This document shows positions 47,102 to 55,755 of a stretch of 64,000 nt of DNA, in pieces (the first letter of the stretch is position 1; each line of letters begins with the position of its first letter). This stretch comes from Shimia sp. R10_1. GTDB taxonomy: Bacteria > Pseudomonadota > Alphaproteobacteria > Rhodobacterales > Rhodobacteraceae. Location of the stretch: positions 310,001-374,000 of the forward strand of contig NZ_JAGHQX010000002.1 of NCBI RefSeq assembly GCF_017744095.1, written 5' to 3'. The notes below the pieces were generated by a model. The model saw only the letters and a program-made list of their open reading frames with translations, was not told where the DNA came from and did not search any database. The translations under genes and the position numbers were made by a program.

Positions 47102-47274
47102 AAGGAGGTGCCCATTGTCTAGAGAAGCTATGGAGAACGGAGTCGGAACAGTTTGGAAGGAGTGCAGCTGAGGCAGCCCTTGGCTGACATAAGATCCGAA
47201 TTGGTGTTGACCTAACCGGCGCACCTCCAATCATCTCGAAGGGCTGTTTCCAACGCGGGAAGCAGCCCTTTTTG
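47102..47274 (+). ncRNA. candidate structured RNA with own terminator, between yhhQ and arfB
   Basis: Three nested pairings are visible. GGAGGTGC (47104-47111) pairs with GCACCTCC (47221-47228). CAGTTTGGA (47149-47157) pairs over nine bases, two of them G-U, with TCCGAATTG (47195-47203). CAGCC pairs with GGCTG around CTT (47174-47186). A terminator follows at 47239. The region also holds an 18-codon frame, TTG at 47115 to TGA at 47171, after a perfect AAAGGAGGTG site that the outer stem would hide. It may be a regulatory RNA, a leader peptide, or both. TTGACA stands at 47052, but no good -10 was found. Confidence 0.4.
47239..47274 (+). terminator. Rho-independent terminator after the candidate RNA
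   Basis: AAGGGCTG and CAGCCCTT pair, with an inner TTCC/GGAA extension, followed by TTT. It would end the yhhQ transcript or the candidate RNA before arfB. Confidence 0.88.
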
Positions 47275-47280
47275 CTGGCG

Positions 47281-47388
47281 TGTTAACCGCTTTTATCGGC
47301 AAAAACCCCACATCGGTATTGCGTCGGTATTGCGACTGTATTGCGTAGGTGGAATTTTTGGGCGCATAGAAAAGCACATCTGTTAACC
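47281..47388 (+). repeat. TGTTAACC direct repeats around the 11-bp array
   Basis: TGTTAACC occurs at 47281-47288 and again at 47381-47388, exactly 100 bp apart, with the 11-bp array between them. These could be ends of a small repeated element or binding sites; the second copy of the array also has TTAAC near both sides. Confidence 0.5.
47313..47345 (+). repeat. 11-bp tandem repeat array, copy B
   Basis: Three units stand in tandem: TCGGTATTGCG, TCGGTATTGCG, ACTGTATTGCG, then TAGGTGG. It matches copy A at 29378-29410 (opposite strand) at all but one base of the 33, and the TAGGTG flank is shared. It lies 70 bp before the arfB start. Confidence 0.85.
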
Positions 47389-47415
47389 CACCGGCCGCGC
47401 AACGCGGGGAGCGCC

Positions 47416-47841
47416 ATGCTGAGAATCAGCGATGACATCACGATTGAGGACTGGGAGCTGACCGAACAGTTCGTCCGTGCCAGTGGCCCCGGCGGGCAGA
47501 ATGTGAACAAGGTCTCCACCGCTGTTGAACTGCGATTTGAGGCGGCGCGCTCGCCGAATCTGACCGCGCCGATCAAGGCACGGCTGAAACGGCTGGCGGG
47601 ACGTCGCTGGACAAAAGACGGCGCGCTGATCCTGCAATGTGATGAAACCCGCAGCCAATCCCGCAACCGCGATATCGCGCGCGAGCGTCTGGCCGAGTTG
47701 ATCCGCAAAGCGCTGGTGGCACCCAAGCGCCGGATCAAAACCAAACCCACATATGGCAGTCAGCAGCGGCGGCTGAAGGCCAAAAAGGAACGCGGCGAGG
47801 TGAAATCCATGCGCGGCAAAATCCGCGGCGAGGACAGCTGA
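47416..47841 (+). CDS. arfB: alternative ribosome-rescue factor ArfB (peptidyl-tRNA hydrolase)
   Basis: The 141-residue protein frees ribosomes stalled on messages without a stop codon. The catalytic GGQ lies in ASGPGGQNVNKVST, and the basic C-terminal tail (KAKKERGEVKSMRGKIRG) that enters the empty mRNA channel is complete. The ATG at 47416 has GCGGGGAG upstream; a longer in-frame start would fall in the repeat array. It has an own promoter region after the preceding terminator. Confidence 0.95.
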   Translation: MLRISDDITIEDWELTEQFVRASGPGGQNVNKVSTAVELRFEAARSPNLTAPIKARLKRLAGRRWTKDGALILQCDETRSQSRNRDIARERLAELIRKALVAPKRRIKTKPTYGSQQRRLKAKKERGEVKSMRGKIRGEDS

Positions 47842-47940
47842 ACCCAGCCAAGCGTCGTGCCGTTACGAAATTACCACAAAACCCCGCTTGGCATGCCCGG
47901 ACGATCAACCTAGGGTCGCGCCCAAATTGGGGAGACTGAC

Positions 47941-49218
47941 ATGACCAGCAGCATTGAACGCCGTGCCCGGCTTTTGGGGCCACATATGACCACCTTCTAC
48001 AAAGAGCCTGTGCATGTGGCGCGCGGCGAAGGTGTTTGGCTGTGGGACACCGATGGCGCGCAATATCTGGACTGCTACAACAACGTGCCGCATGTGGGCC
48101 ATTGCCACCCCAAAGTGGTGGAAGCGATTGCGAAACAGGCGGCGGTGCTGAACACACATACGCGCTATGTGCATGACGGCATTCTGGAATACGGCGAAGC
48201 GCTGACTGCGAAATTTGACCATGATCTCAGCAGCATGGTGATGGTCTGTTCCGGCTCTGAAGCCAATGATGTGGCGCTGCGCATGGCGCAGGCGATGACC
48301 GGTAAGACCGGGGTGATCACCACCGACAACACCTATCATGGCAACACCTCTGCGGTGAGCCAGCTGAACAGCTCCAAGGTGCCGATTGGCGGTTTTCAGG
48401 AGCATGTGCAGCGTGCGCCGGCGCCAGACAATATGATGCCACCCGGCGGCACACGCGAAGGTCAGGCAGCGGCTTTTGCCGCAGGCGTGAAACAGGCGAT
48501 TGCCACATTGGAAGAAAACGGCCACGGCGTTTCGGCGCTGATCGTGTGCCCCTATTTTGCCAATGAAGGCTTCCCGACGCTGGAAGAGGGGTTTCTGGAT
48601 GAGGCGATTGCGCTGGTTCGAGCGGCGGGTGGCCTGATCATTGCCGATGAGGTGCAGCCGGGCTTTGGCCGGATTGGCAGCCATTGGTGGGGGCATCAGA
48701 AACTGAATTTTGCGCCTGACATCGTGACGCTGGGCAAGCCGATGGGCAACGGACACCCGGTGGCGGCAGTGATCACGCGGCCCGAAATCCTGACCTGTTT
48801 TCAGGAAGGGTTCAAATATTTCAACACCTTCGGCGGAAACCCGGTGAGTGCGGCGGCGGCGATGGCGGTGCTGAATGTGGTTGAGGATGAACAGCTGGTG
48901 GCCAATGCCAAGACGGTGGGCGACTATACGCTGGATCTGCTTGGCGCCTTGCAGGCGCGCTATGATGTGATTGCGGATGTGCGCGGCTCTGGCCTGTTTC
49001 TGGGCGTAGAGCTGTGGCGTGATGGCAAACCTGCGACCGAGTTGTGCGATGCGGTGGTCGAGGCGATGCGCCATCGCGGGGTTCTGCTGCACACCGAAGG
49101 ACGGTTTGACAACACACTGAAAATCCGCCCGCCCTGTGTGTTTGACAAGGCAAACGCGGATCAATTGGTCGATGTGATGGACGCAGCACTCAACGCAGCA
49201 CTGGGAGCAATGGCATGA
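47941..49218 (+). CDS. class III aminotransferase-fold PLP enzyme, probable phospho-lyase
   Basis: The 425-residue enzyme has the class III fold with the PLP lysine in [15 protein letters not shown] and the PLP-contact motif [12 protein letters not shown]. The motifs [16 protein letters not shown] and [11 protein letters not shown] closely follow the AGXT2L branch, whose studied members are not transaminases but phospho-lyases acting on phosphoethanolamine or 5-phosphohydroxylysine. Its stop overlaps the start of an APH-type kinase gene, the partner this chemistry needs. Substrate unknown; a transaminase role is not excluded. Confidence 0.85.
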   Translation: MTSSIERRARLLGPHMTTFYKEPVHVARGEGVWLWDTDGAQYLDCYNNVPHVGHCHPKVVEAIAKQAAVLNTHTRYVHDGILEYGEALTAKFDHDLSSMVMVCSGSEANDVALRMAQAMTGKTGVITTDNTYHGNTSAVSQLNSSKVPIGGFQEHVQRAPAPDNMMPPGGTREGQAAAFAAGVKQAIATLEENGHGVSALIVCPYFANEGFPTLEEGFLDEAIALVRAAGGLIIADEVQPGFGRIGSHWWGHQKLNFAPDIVTLGKPMGNGHPVAAVITRPEILTCFQEGFKYFNTFGGNPVSAAAAMAVLNVVEDEQLVANAKTVGDYTLDLLGALQARYDVIADVRGSGLFLGVELWRDGKPATELCDAVVEAMRHRGVLLHTEGRFDNTLKIRPPCVFDKANADQLVDVMDAALNAALGAMA

Positions 49219-50174
49219 ACGAAGCACAAGCCATGAGCGCCGCGCAGGACGCACTGACAGCATGGGGCGTGTCCGCAGCACCCCGACTGATCAAGAACCG
49301 TGAAAACATCGTGTTGGAGGCGGTCGGCCCCGATGGGCAACGCGCGGCGCTGCGCCTGCATCGGCCCGGCTATCAGAGCGATGATGCGATCCGTTCTGAA
49401 CTCTGGTGGTCAGAGGCGTTGGTGGCGGCGGGGATGACCGTGCCACAGCCGATCCGCACCCTCGCTGGGGATGTGCTCGCCACGGGTGGCGCGCGGGTGG
49501 CCTCGTTGGTGACCTGGCTTGAGGGCGAACCGCTCGGCGAAGGCGGTGTGCCGCTGGCGATGGATGCGCCAAAGCAAGACGCGCTGCATGAAGCGCTTGG
49601 CGCAGAGCTGGCCCGCCTGCATGTGGCGAGCGATGCGATGACGCGGCCTGACGCCTTTGAACGGGTCACGCTCGATCTGGAGGCGCTGCTGGGCGATGAT
49701 CCCGCCTGGGGCCGGTTTTGGGAAAACCCCAGCCTGACCGCAGAGGAATCCGCGCTGCTGCAAACCACCCGCGACAAATTGCGCGATGTGATTGCCGCCC
49801 ATGCAGAGACGGGTGGTGACTTTGGCCTGATCCACGCGGATGCGCTGCGGGAAAACGTGCTGGTGCAGGGCGATCAGGTGCGGCTGATTGATTTTGACGA
49901 CGGCGTCTTTGGCTTCCGCATGTATGAGCTGGGCGTGGCCATGTCGCAGAACTATGATCAGCCCAATCAGGATGCGCTGGGGGCGGCCCTGTTGCGTGGC
50001 TATGCCTCTGTGCGTCCGCTGCCGGATAACGCGGCTGCGCTGCTTGAGGCGTTCACTTTGATGCGCGGGCTCGCGAGCTGTGGCTGGACCATAGGGCGCT
50101 ATGCAGATGAGGACCCAGCGGTGCGCGACTATGCCGAACGGGCGCTGGAAATGGCGCGGCGGTGGCTGGGCTGA
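49215..50174 (+). CDS. APH-family small-molecule kinase
   Basis: The 319-residue protein has the aminoglycoside-phosphotransferase/choline-kinase fold. The catalytic loop is IHADALRENVLV (Asp and Asn), and the metal site is RLIDFDDGVFGFRMYELG. The N-terminal lobe holds ENIVLEAVGPDGQRAALRLH. It overlaps the phospho-lyase-like gene by four bases. Human hydroxylysine kinase belongs to this family and works with an AGXT2L lyase, so a phosphorylation step ahead of that lyase is a good inference. Drug resistance is an unlikely role in this setting. Confidence 0.85.
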   Translation: MNEAQAMSAAQDALTAWGVSAAPRLIKNRENIVLEAVGPDGQRAALRLHRPGYQSDDAIRSELWWSEALVAAGMTVPQPIRTLAGDVLATGGARVASLVTWLEGEPLGEGGVPLAMDAPKQDALHEALGAELARLHVASDAMTRPDAFERVTLDLEALLGDDPAWGRFWENPSLTAEESALLQTTRDKLRDVIAAHAETGGDFGLIHADALRENVLVQGDQVRLIDFDDGVFGFRMYELGVAMSQNYDQPNQDALGAALLRGYASVRPLPDNAAALLEAFTLMRGLASCGWTIGRYADEDPAVRDYAERALEMARRWLG

Positions 50175-50209
50175 TCGTATAGATCATCCACAGACCAGAG
50201 TCGGCGCGC

Positions 50210-51502
50210 TCAGACGATCACGTCCATTTTGTCCTGTGCGCCGACGCTGAACACACGTTTGTAACGGTCGATTTCGTCCTGCGGCCCCATCGCCTTGTTG
50301 GGGTTGTCAGAGAGTTTGACCGTCGGGCGGCCATCCGCCTTGATCGCCTTGCAGACCAGAGAGAACGGCGCGAGGCCATCATCGGGGGTGAGACCTCGGA
50401 AATCATTGGTGAGCAAAGTGCCCCAGCCAAAGGACACGCGCGCGCGGCCGGCAAACTGGGTATGCAGCTCGGCGATTTTGTCGGTGTCCAGACCATCGGA
50501 GAAGATGATGAGTTTCTTGGTGGGGTCTTCGCCGCGCTCTTTCCACCAGCGGATCGCGGTTTCCGCACCTGTGGCGGGGTCGCCGCTGTCGATGCGAATG
50601 CCGGTCCAGCCTGCAAGCCAATCCGGCGCGCGTTTCAGGAAGCCTTCGGTGCCATAAGTGTCTGGCAGGATGATGCGCAGATTGCCGTCATGTTCCACAT
50701 GCCAGTCTTCGAGCACCTTATAGGGCGCGCGGGCGAGTTCCTGATCGGTGTCCGCGAGAGCAGAGATCACCATGGGCATTTCATGGGCGTTGGTGCCAAT
50801 CGCCTCCAGATCGCGTTTCATGGCGATCAGGCAGTTGGAGGTGCCGACAAATTTGTCGCCAAGCCCCTCGACCATGGCCTGCACACACCAATCCTGCCAC
50901 AGGTAGGAATGGCGGCGGCGGGTGCCAAAATCGGCAATGCGCAGATCCGGCAGGGTGCGCAGGTGATCGATTTTTTCCCAGAGCTTGGTCATGGCGCGGG
51001 CATAGAGCACCTGCAGCTCAAACTTGCGCATGTCATGCAGCACGGCGCGGCCGCGCAGCTCCATCAGTACGGCCAGCGCGGGAATTTCCCAGAGCATGAC
51101 CTCATGCCATTTGCCTTCAAAGGTCAGCTCATATTGGCCGTCGCGCTTCTCCAGATGGTAGTCTGGCAAGCGCATGTTCTCAAACCATTCCATGAAATCG
51201 GGGCGGAACATCTGGCGTTTGCCATAGAAAGTGTTGCCGCGCAGGAAGGTGCTTTCCCCGCGTGAGAGCGACAGCGACTTGATGTGATCGAGCTGTTCGC
51301 GCAGCTCGCCTTCGTCGATCAGATCAGCCAGCCGCACTTTGGAGGAGCGGTTGATCAGGCTGAATGTGACATGGGCATCGGGGCGGTTTCGAAAGATCGA
51401 CTGACACATCAACAACTTATAAAAGTCGTTGTCGATGAGAGAGCGCACAATTGGATCAATCTTCCATTTGTGGTTCCAGACACGGGTTGCGATATCGACC
51501 AT
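50210..51502 (-). CDS. pncB: nicotinate phosphoribosyltransferase
   Basis: The 430-residue enzyme makes nicotinate mononucleotide from nicotinate, PRPP and ATP in NAD salvage. Typical motifs are DNDFYKLLMCQSIF near the N-terminus, FGTRRRHSYLWQ around residue 195, and the phosphate-binding region GIRIDSGDPATGAE followed by LIIFSDGLDTDKI. Length is normal. The nicotinamidase gene that supplies its substrate lies 2.4 kb upstream on the same strand, separated by a hybrid kinase gene. Confidence 0.96.
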   Translation of the reverse strand: MVDIATRVWNHKWKIDPIVRSLIDNDFYKLLMCQSIFRNRPDAHVTFSLINRSSKVRLADLIDEGELREQLDHIKSLSLSRGESTFLRGNTFYGKRQMFRPDFMEWFENMRLPDYHLEKRDGQYELTFEGKWHEVMLWEIPALAVLMELRGRAVLHDMRKFELQVLYARAMTKLWEKIDHLRTLPDLRIADFGTRRRHSYLWQDWCVQAMVEGLGDKFVGTSNCLIAMKRDLEAIGTNAHEMPMVISALADTDQELARAPYKVLEDWHVEHDGNLRIILPDTYGTEGFLKRAPDWLAGWTGIRIDSGDPATGAETAIRWWKERGEDPTKKLIIFSDGLDTDKIAELHTQFAGRARVSFGWGTLLTNDFRGLTPDDGLAPFSLVCKAIKADGRPTVKLSDNPNKAMGPQDEIDRYKRVFSVGAQDKMDVIV

Positions 51503-51579
51503 CTTGACTGGCCCCCAAATTCACAGATTTTGCTTTTGATACCGACAATAAGACCCGGCTCCAAGCCCATAAGGCGGGC

Positions 51580-53817
51580 TTAGACCTCTAAAGGTTCCGC
51601 ATCGCGTGTTTCCAGCACGCTGGCGAGGGTCTCAAGCAGTTCTGCACGGCGCAGAGGCTTGCTCAGGAAGCTGTCCATTCCGGCCTGCATGCAGGCTTCT
51701 TTGTCGCTGCGATAGGCGTTTGCGGTGATGGCGATGATTTTTGGCTGCGGGATGCTGAGTCGGCGAATTTCGCGCGTGGCGTCCAGACCATCCATCACCG
51801 GCATAGACATGTCCATCAGCACAACGTCGGGCTCTTCACAGATGGTTTTTGCCACCGCTTCCGACCCATCCTCAGCAATCACCAGCCGGATCGGCAGCGA
51901 CTTCAGCATCTTTTTGATCAGCAGCTGGTTGGTGCGATTGTCCTCTGCCAGCAACAAGGTGACCCCTTTGAACACAGTTTCATCGGGAAGATTCTGAGCG
52001 CAGGTTTTGCCTTGCTCGGGGGGGCGCGCCTTCAAGATGTTCACATCAATTGTGAAACAGGATCCGAGCCCCAGCGTGCTGGTCGCGGTAACGTCGCCGC
52101 CCATCATCCGCGCCAACTGACGCGAAATCGCCAGGCCAAGCCCGGTTCCGCCAAATTGGCGGGTGGTCTCAGCGTCCGCTTGTTCAAATTGCTCAAAAAT
52201 ATGCGACAGCCTGTCAGATGAGATCCCCATGCCTGTGTCACGTACCTGTATGGTAAGGCCACCGCCGCCCTCGCGGCATGCGACATCAACATCGACGCTG
52301 CCAAATTCAGTGAACTTAATCGCGTTGCCGATCACGTTCAGCAGGATCTGACGCAGGCGGCCATGATCCCCCAGCAGATACTGTGGCAGCCCCTCCTGAA
52401 TGTTCACATTCAGTGCCAGATCCTTGGCACCGGCCTGTGGACCAAGCAGGGTGCTGATTTCCTGTATGAAGGTCGGCAACTCAAAGCGGGTGGGATTGAT
52501 TGTGACACTGCCATCTTGCAGCTTTGAATAATCCAGAATGTCATTGATGATCGTCAGCAGCGCCTCAGAGGAATGCCGGATGGTTTGCACGTAGAGCGCA
52601 TCTTCTGGCCCCAAGTCGGAATCTGCGAGCAGATCCGCCATGCCAATGATCCCATTCATGGGTGTTCGGATTTCGTGGCTCATATTGGCCAAGAAAATGG
52701 TCTTTGCCTTTTCACCAATCTCCGCAGCACGCTTGGCCTCTGCCATGTCCGTTTCGTAATTTTTCTGCTCTGTGATGTCGCGCTCGATTGAGACATACAC
52801 TTCCAATTGGCCGTCCTCATCAAAGACAGGCGCGGCATTGCTTTCGACCCAAAAAGGTTTGCCGGATTTGGTGTAGTTCAGATTGACGGTCTGTGCGCTT
52901 TCACCAGTTAAGACCGTATCTGAAAGTTTCTTTTGCACTGTGTCGTCAGACTCTGGGCCATAAAGAAATTCGCCGGGACGTTTGCCGAGCACCTCATCCA
53001 ATGTGTAACCGGTGCGTTTGGTGAAGGCCGGGTTCGCCCAAAGAATGCGGACTTCTTTGTCCAGCATGAGCACGCCTTCGGCGGCATTTTCTGGAATGGA
53101 GGCAAGACGACGGGTTTCGCGCTGCTGGGCAAGCAGTGAGGCGTTTGCCTTGGCCAGCGCCAGCGCCTGTTCAATCTGTCGACGCTTTTGTTTGAGATCG
53201 CGAAAGCGGCCCTTGGTGACATATCCCACAAATGGCAGCATCGCATAGACCACCATCCCTGTGGCCGCCATATCAAACAGCAGCTGCGTGCCATCGTGAC
53301 TGCCCAGATAGAAATTCGCCAAGTAAAGCAGGGACAACGCGAGCGCAAAGACCGACAGCCGGATCAGTGAGGCGGTGCGATGGAACGCCAGTGACATGAT
53401 GGCGTTAATCGCACCGGCGATAAAGTAGCTGATACAAACAAGAAGCCCCGCTTCGCCGGGGATGTTAAACCACATCACTGAGACAAAAACAGAGAGGCCG
53501 CAGGCCTGAAACAGCGCAGACAGGCTGGTTTGAAAGAAGATGGTATCGGGGGAGGTACCCGCCTTGAGCCGCGCACTGACCCGGCGGAGCAGCATCAAAT
53601 CCACGACCTCGCCAATCAGCGCGGCAGAGAAAGCCAGCAAACCGACCTCAATGGACGATGCCATCATCAGCATGACAGCGCCAATTGCGACGATCAGCTG
53701 ACGGTTGACGAAATGACGGCGACGCCCCCGCGCGTATCGCGCCAGCCGACCGGACCGCGTGTTGCTGCGATCAAAGTTGGCAAGCGCTTGTCTTAGTTCT
53801 CGTATGCCTGCTGACAT
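51580..53817 (-). CDS. orphan membrane-bound hybrid sensor histidine kinase
   Basis: The 745-residue kinase begins with about six hydrophobic helices (residues 35-205) and little between them. A PAS domain (about 235-350, AEGVLMLDKEVRILWANPAF) comes next, followed by HisKA with phospho-His near 381 in NMSHEIRTPMNG, an ATPase domain (DTGMGISSDR, GTGLGLAI), and a receiver with phospho-Asp near 668 (VLMDMSMPVMDG). No partner regulator is adjacent. It lies between pncB and pncA on the same strand. Its upstream gap holds a palindrome and several TTAAC elements. Confidence 0.93.
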   Translation of the reverse strand: MSAGIRELRQALANFDRSNTRSGRLARYARGRRRHFVNRQLIVAIGAVMLMMASSIEVGLLAFSAALIGEVVDLMLLRRVSARLKAGTSPDTIFFQTSLSALFQACGLSVFVSVMWFNIPGEAGLLVCISYFIAGAINAIMSLAFHRTASLIRLSVFALALSLLYLANFYLGSHDGTQLLFDMAATGMVVYAMLPFVGYVTKGRFRDLKQKRRQIEQALALAKANASLLAQQRETRRLASIPENAAEGVLMLDKEVRILWANPAFTKRTGYTLDEVLGKRPGEFLYGPESDDTVQKKLSDTVLTGESAQTVNLNYTKSGKPFWVESNAAPVFDEDGQLEVYVSIERDITEQKNYETDMAEAKRAAEIGEKAKTIFLANMSHEIRTPMNGIIGMADLLADSDLGPEDALYVQTIRHSSEALLTIINDILDYSKLQDGSVTINPTRFELPTFIQEISTLLGPQAGAKDLALNVNIQEGLPQYLLGDHGRLRQILLNVIGNAIKFTEFGSVDVDVACREGGGGLTIQVRDTGMGISSDRLSHIFEQFEQADAETTRQFGGTGLGLAISRQLARMMGGDVTATSTLGLGSCFTIDVNILKARPPEQGKTCAQNLPDETVFKGVTLLLAEDNRTNQLLIKKMLKSLPIRLVIAEDGSEAVAKTICEEPDVVLMDMSMPVMDGLDATREIRRLSIPQPKIIAITANAYRSDKEACMQAGMDSFLSKPLRRAELLETLASVLETRDAEPLEV

Positions 53818-53861
53818 GCGCAGATCCCCAAAAGTAATACACTGTTAATGCCTCTAAAGGG

Positions 53862-53883
53862 TTAACAAATTCCAAATTGTTAA
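53862..53883. promoter_or_regulatory. palindrome upstream of the membrane hybrid kinase gene
   Basis: TTAACAA and TTGTTAA are perfect seven-base arms around eight bases, within a 68-bp AT-rich gap between pncA and the kinase gene. Further TTAA elements lie at each side, an arrangement reminiscent of CtrA-type sites (TTAA repeats), though the spacing is not the classic seven bases. Confidence 0.35.
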
Positions 53884-53885
53884 TA

Positions 53886-54482
53886 TTAAATTTTAGCAAC
53901 ACCCGCGGACTGCATCGCTTGCCATGCGGCGGCAAGAGATCCGTCCAGATCAATGGCGCGGCAGAGGCTGTCTTGCACAGAAACTTCAAACCCAAGACGT
54001 GCCGCATCCTGCGCGGAGAAACTGACGCAGAAATCAGTGGCCAAGCCAACCAGTGTCAGCGCGGTGACGCCCCGGGTGCGCAGATAGCCTTCGAGCCCGG
54101 TGGGGGTGGTTTGATCATTTTCAAAGAAGGCAGAATAGCTGTCGATGGCGGGGTTCATGCCCTTTCGGATGATGAGATCGGCACGATCGGTATCCAGACC
54201 CTTGTGAAAGGCTGCGCCATCGCTGCCCTGAACGCAGTGGTCCGGCCAGAGCACCTGCGGCCCGTAGGGCATATCCACCATATCATAAGGCGCCTTGCCT
54301 GCGTGGCTGCTTGCAAAGGAGGAATGCCCCGATGGGTGCCAATCCTGGGTCAGCACAATGGTGCCAAAATCCTGCATACGCGCATTGATGCCCGGCACAA
54401 TCTGATCGCCCTCAGGCACCGCCAATGCGCCACCTGGGCAAAAATCATTCTGCACATCGATGACGATCAATGCTTCGGACAT
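53886..54482 (-). CDS. pncA: nicotinamidase
   Basis: The 198-residue amidase converts nicotinamide to nicotinate. The catalytic triad is Asp9 (IVIDVQNDF), Lys107 (IIRKGMN) and Cys152 (GLATDFCV), and the metal site is Asp47-His49-His53 in TQDWHPSGH. All expected residues are present. It feeds pncB, encoded farther along the same strand. Confidence 0.96.
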   Translation of the reverse strand: MSEALIVIDVQNDFCPGGALAVPEGDQIVPGINARMQDFGTIVLTQDWHPSGHSSFASSHAGKAPYDMVDMPYGPQVLWPDHCVQGSDGAAFHKGLDTDRADLIIRKGMNPAIDSYSAFFENDQTTPTGLEGYLRTRGVTALTLVGLATDFCVSFSAQDAARLGFEVSVQDSLCRAIDLDGSLAAAWQAMQSAGVAKI

Positions 54483-54593
54483 GGTGCTCTCCTCATTGCT
54501 TTTGACAGCAAGGTGAAGAAGCCTGTGCGCAAGGTCAATGATGACGTCTGTTTGGTGCTGCCGAAGCGATGCGACAGGCGCAGCGCTGGCGCG

Positions 54594-55457
54594 TTATTCG
54601 GCGGCCACATCTTTCTGGGTATCGGCACCCAGCTCTGTGATCTCTGAAATCACGCCGCGCAGGCGGTTGCGGAAGGTTTCAAAATCCGCATTTGGCGTGA
54701 TCTCGACCTCATCCATATAGAGAGAGCGGTCGATCTCTATCTGGATGGCATGCTGGCGGCGATGGGGGCGGCCGTATTGCTGCGTCACATACGCACCGGC
54801 AAACGGGGTGTTGCGCGACACGCGAAAACCGGCGCGCGCAAAGGCGGCTTCGATCTGATCGACGAGGTCCACATCCGCGGCGGCCCCGAAGCGATCCCCC
54901 AGCACGATCTCCGGCCGACTGCCGCCCCGGCGCGAGACGCTAGCGACCGCTTCATGTGGCATGGAGTGACAATCAATGAGAATCGCTTCGCCAAATTTGG
55001 CATGTGCGGTCTTCAAGAGATTCGTCAGGGCTGTGTGGTAGGGCCGCCAGTAGTGATCGACTCGGTGATCGGCCTCTGCGCGACTCATTTTTCCGTGATA
55101 AATCGCCCGCCCATTGGCAACGACTCGGGGAATCACCCCAAGGCCAGAGGCCACGCGCGGATTGTGACCCACTTTGCGCACGCCCTGAATGAGGGCCGGA
55201 TCCAACTCTTCGGCGGCGCGGTTGAGATCCAGCAAGGCGCGCGGGGCCGTGGCGACCAGAAGCGGCGCGCCAAAGCCCGGCGCATCGGCAAACAGCTTAT
55301 CTACAAAGGCATCTTCCGAGGATCGAATCGTATGCGCGTTGAGCAACGAGCGCTGCACAAACCAATCCGGATAGTCATTTCCGCTGTGCGGAGACGCAAA
55401 AACCACCGAAGTGCGGCGGTTTTTGGGGGCAAAAATGTGATAAGCCTGCTTTTGCAT
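54594..55457 (-). CDS. N-formylglutamate amidohydrolase family protein
   Basis: The 287-residue protein has the family motifs VVFASPHSGNDYP, LLVATAPRALLDLNRA, IDCHSMPHEAV and LGDRFGAAAD, with Asp, His and Glu residues suited to bind zinc. Members cleave N-formylglutamate to glutamate and formate in histidine breakdown. No hut genes are near, so the exact substrate is open; formate release would suit the formate dehydrogenase operon 6 kb away, but that link is speculative. Confidence 0.9.
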   Translation of the reverse strand: MQKQAYHIFAPKNRRTSVVFASPHSGNDYPDWFVQRSLLNAHTIRSSEDAFVDKLFADAPGFGAPLLVATAPRALLDLNRAAEELDPALIQGVRKVGHNPRVASGLGVIPRVVANGRAIYHGKMSRAEADHRVDHYWRPYHTALTNLLKTAHAKFGEAILIDCHSMPHEAVASVSRRGGSRPEIVLGDRFGAAADVDLVDQIEAAFARAGFRVSRNTPFAGAYVTQQYGRPHRRQHAIQIEIDRSLYMDEVEITPNADFETFRNRLRGVISEITELGADTQKDVAAE

Positions 55458-55511
55458 CGTCTCTCCTGTTCCCCTAAATTATAGACGCAAAAATTACTGT
55501 GCCAAAAGCCC

Positions 55512-55540
55512 TTGATCCCCCTCGCGACTCCTTTTATAGA
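55512..55540 (+). promoter_or_regulatory. sigma-70-type promoter of tRNA-Val
   Basis: TTGATC (55512-55517) and TATAGA (55535-55540) are spaced by exactly 17 bases. Transcription would begin near 55547 and reach the tRNA after a leader of about 55 bases. Confidence 0.75.
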
Positions 55541-55603
55541 ACCGCAACCGGCGCGGATTTCCGCGCCCCTTTCATTAGGGGCTCGGACTTATACGTCGGT
55601 AAA

Positions 55604-55678
55604 GGGCGATTAGCTCAGCGGTAGAGCACTTCGTTGACATCGAAGGGGTCACTGGTTCGATCCCAGTATCGCCCACCA
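55604..55678 (+). tRNA. tRNA-Val (anticodon GAC)
   Basis: The cloverleaf folds fully. The acceptor stem is GGGCGAT with ATCGCCC, the D-arm contains GCTCAGCGGTAGAGC, and the anticodon stem CTTCG/CGAAG frames loop TTGACAT (anticodon GAC). The T-stem ACTGG/CCAGT frames TTCGATC. The 3' CCA is encoded. rpmJ follows 77 bases later. Confidence 0.97.
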
Positions 55679-55755
55679 TGAATTCATCGCCTCTCGTTAT
55701 GAGAGGTCCCGTAACCCCAGGCGCAATGCAGCGCCGCGAAATGAGGAGAAGGCCC

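Noticed and set aside
47102..47274. 6S RNA, small SRP RNA or tmRNA as identity of the candidate RNA
   Set aside because: The SRP core, a tmRNA tag frame and a 6S-like central bubble were looked for and not recognised; kept as an unassigned candidate.
49215..50174. Aminoglycoside resistance kinase
   Set aside because: The fold matches, but overlap with a phospho-lyase-like gene points to a metabolic kinase.
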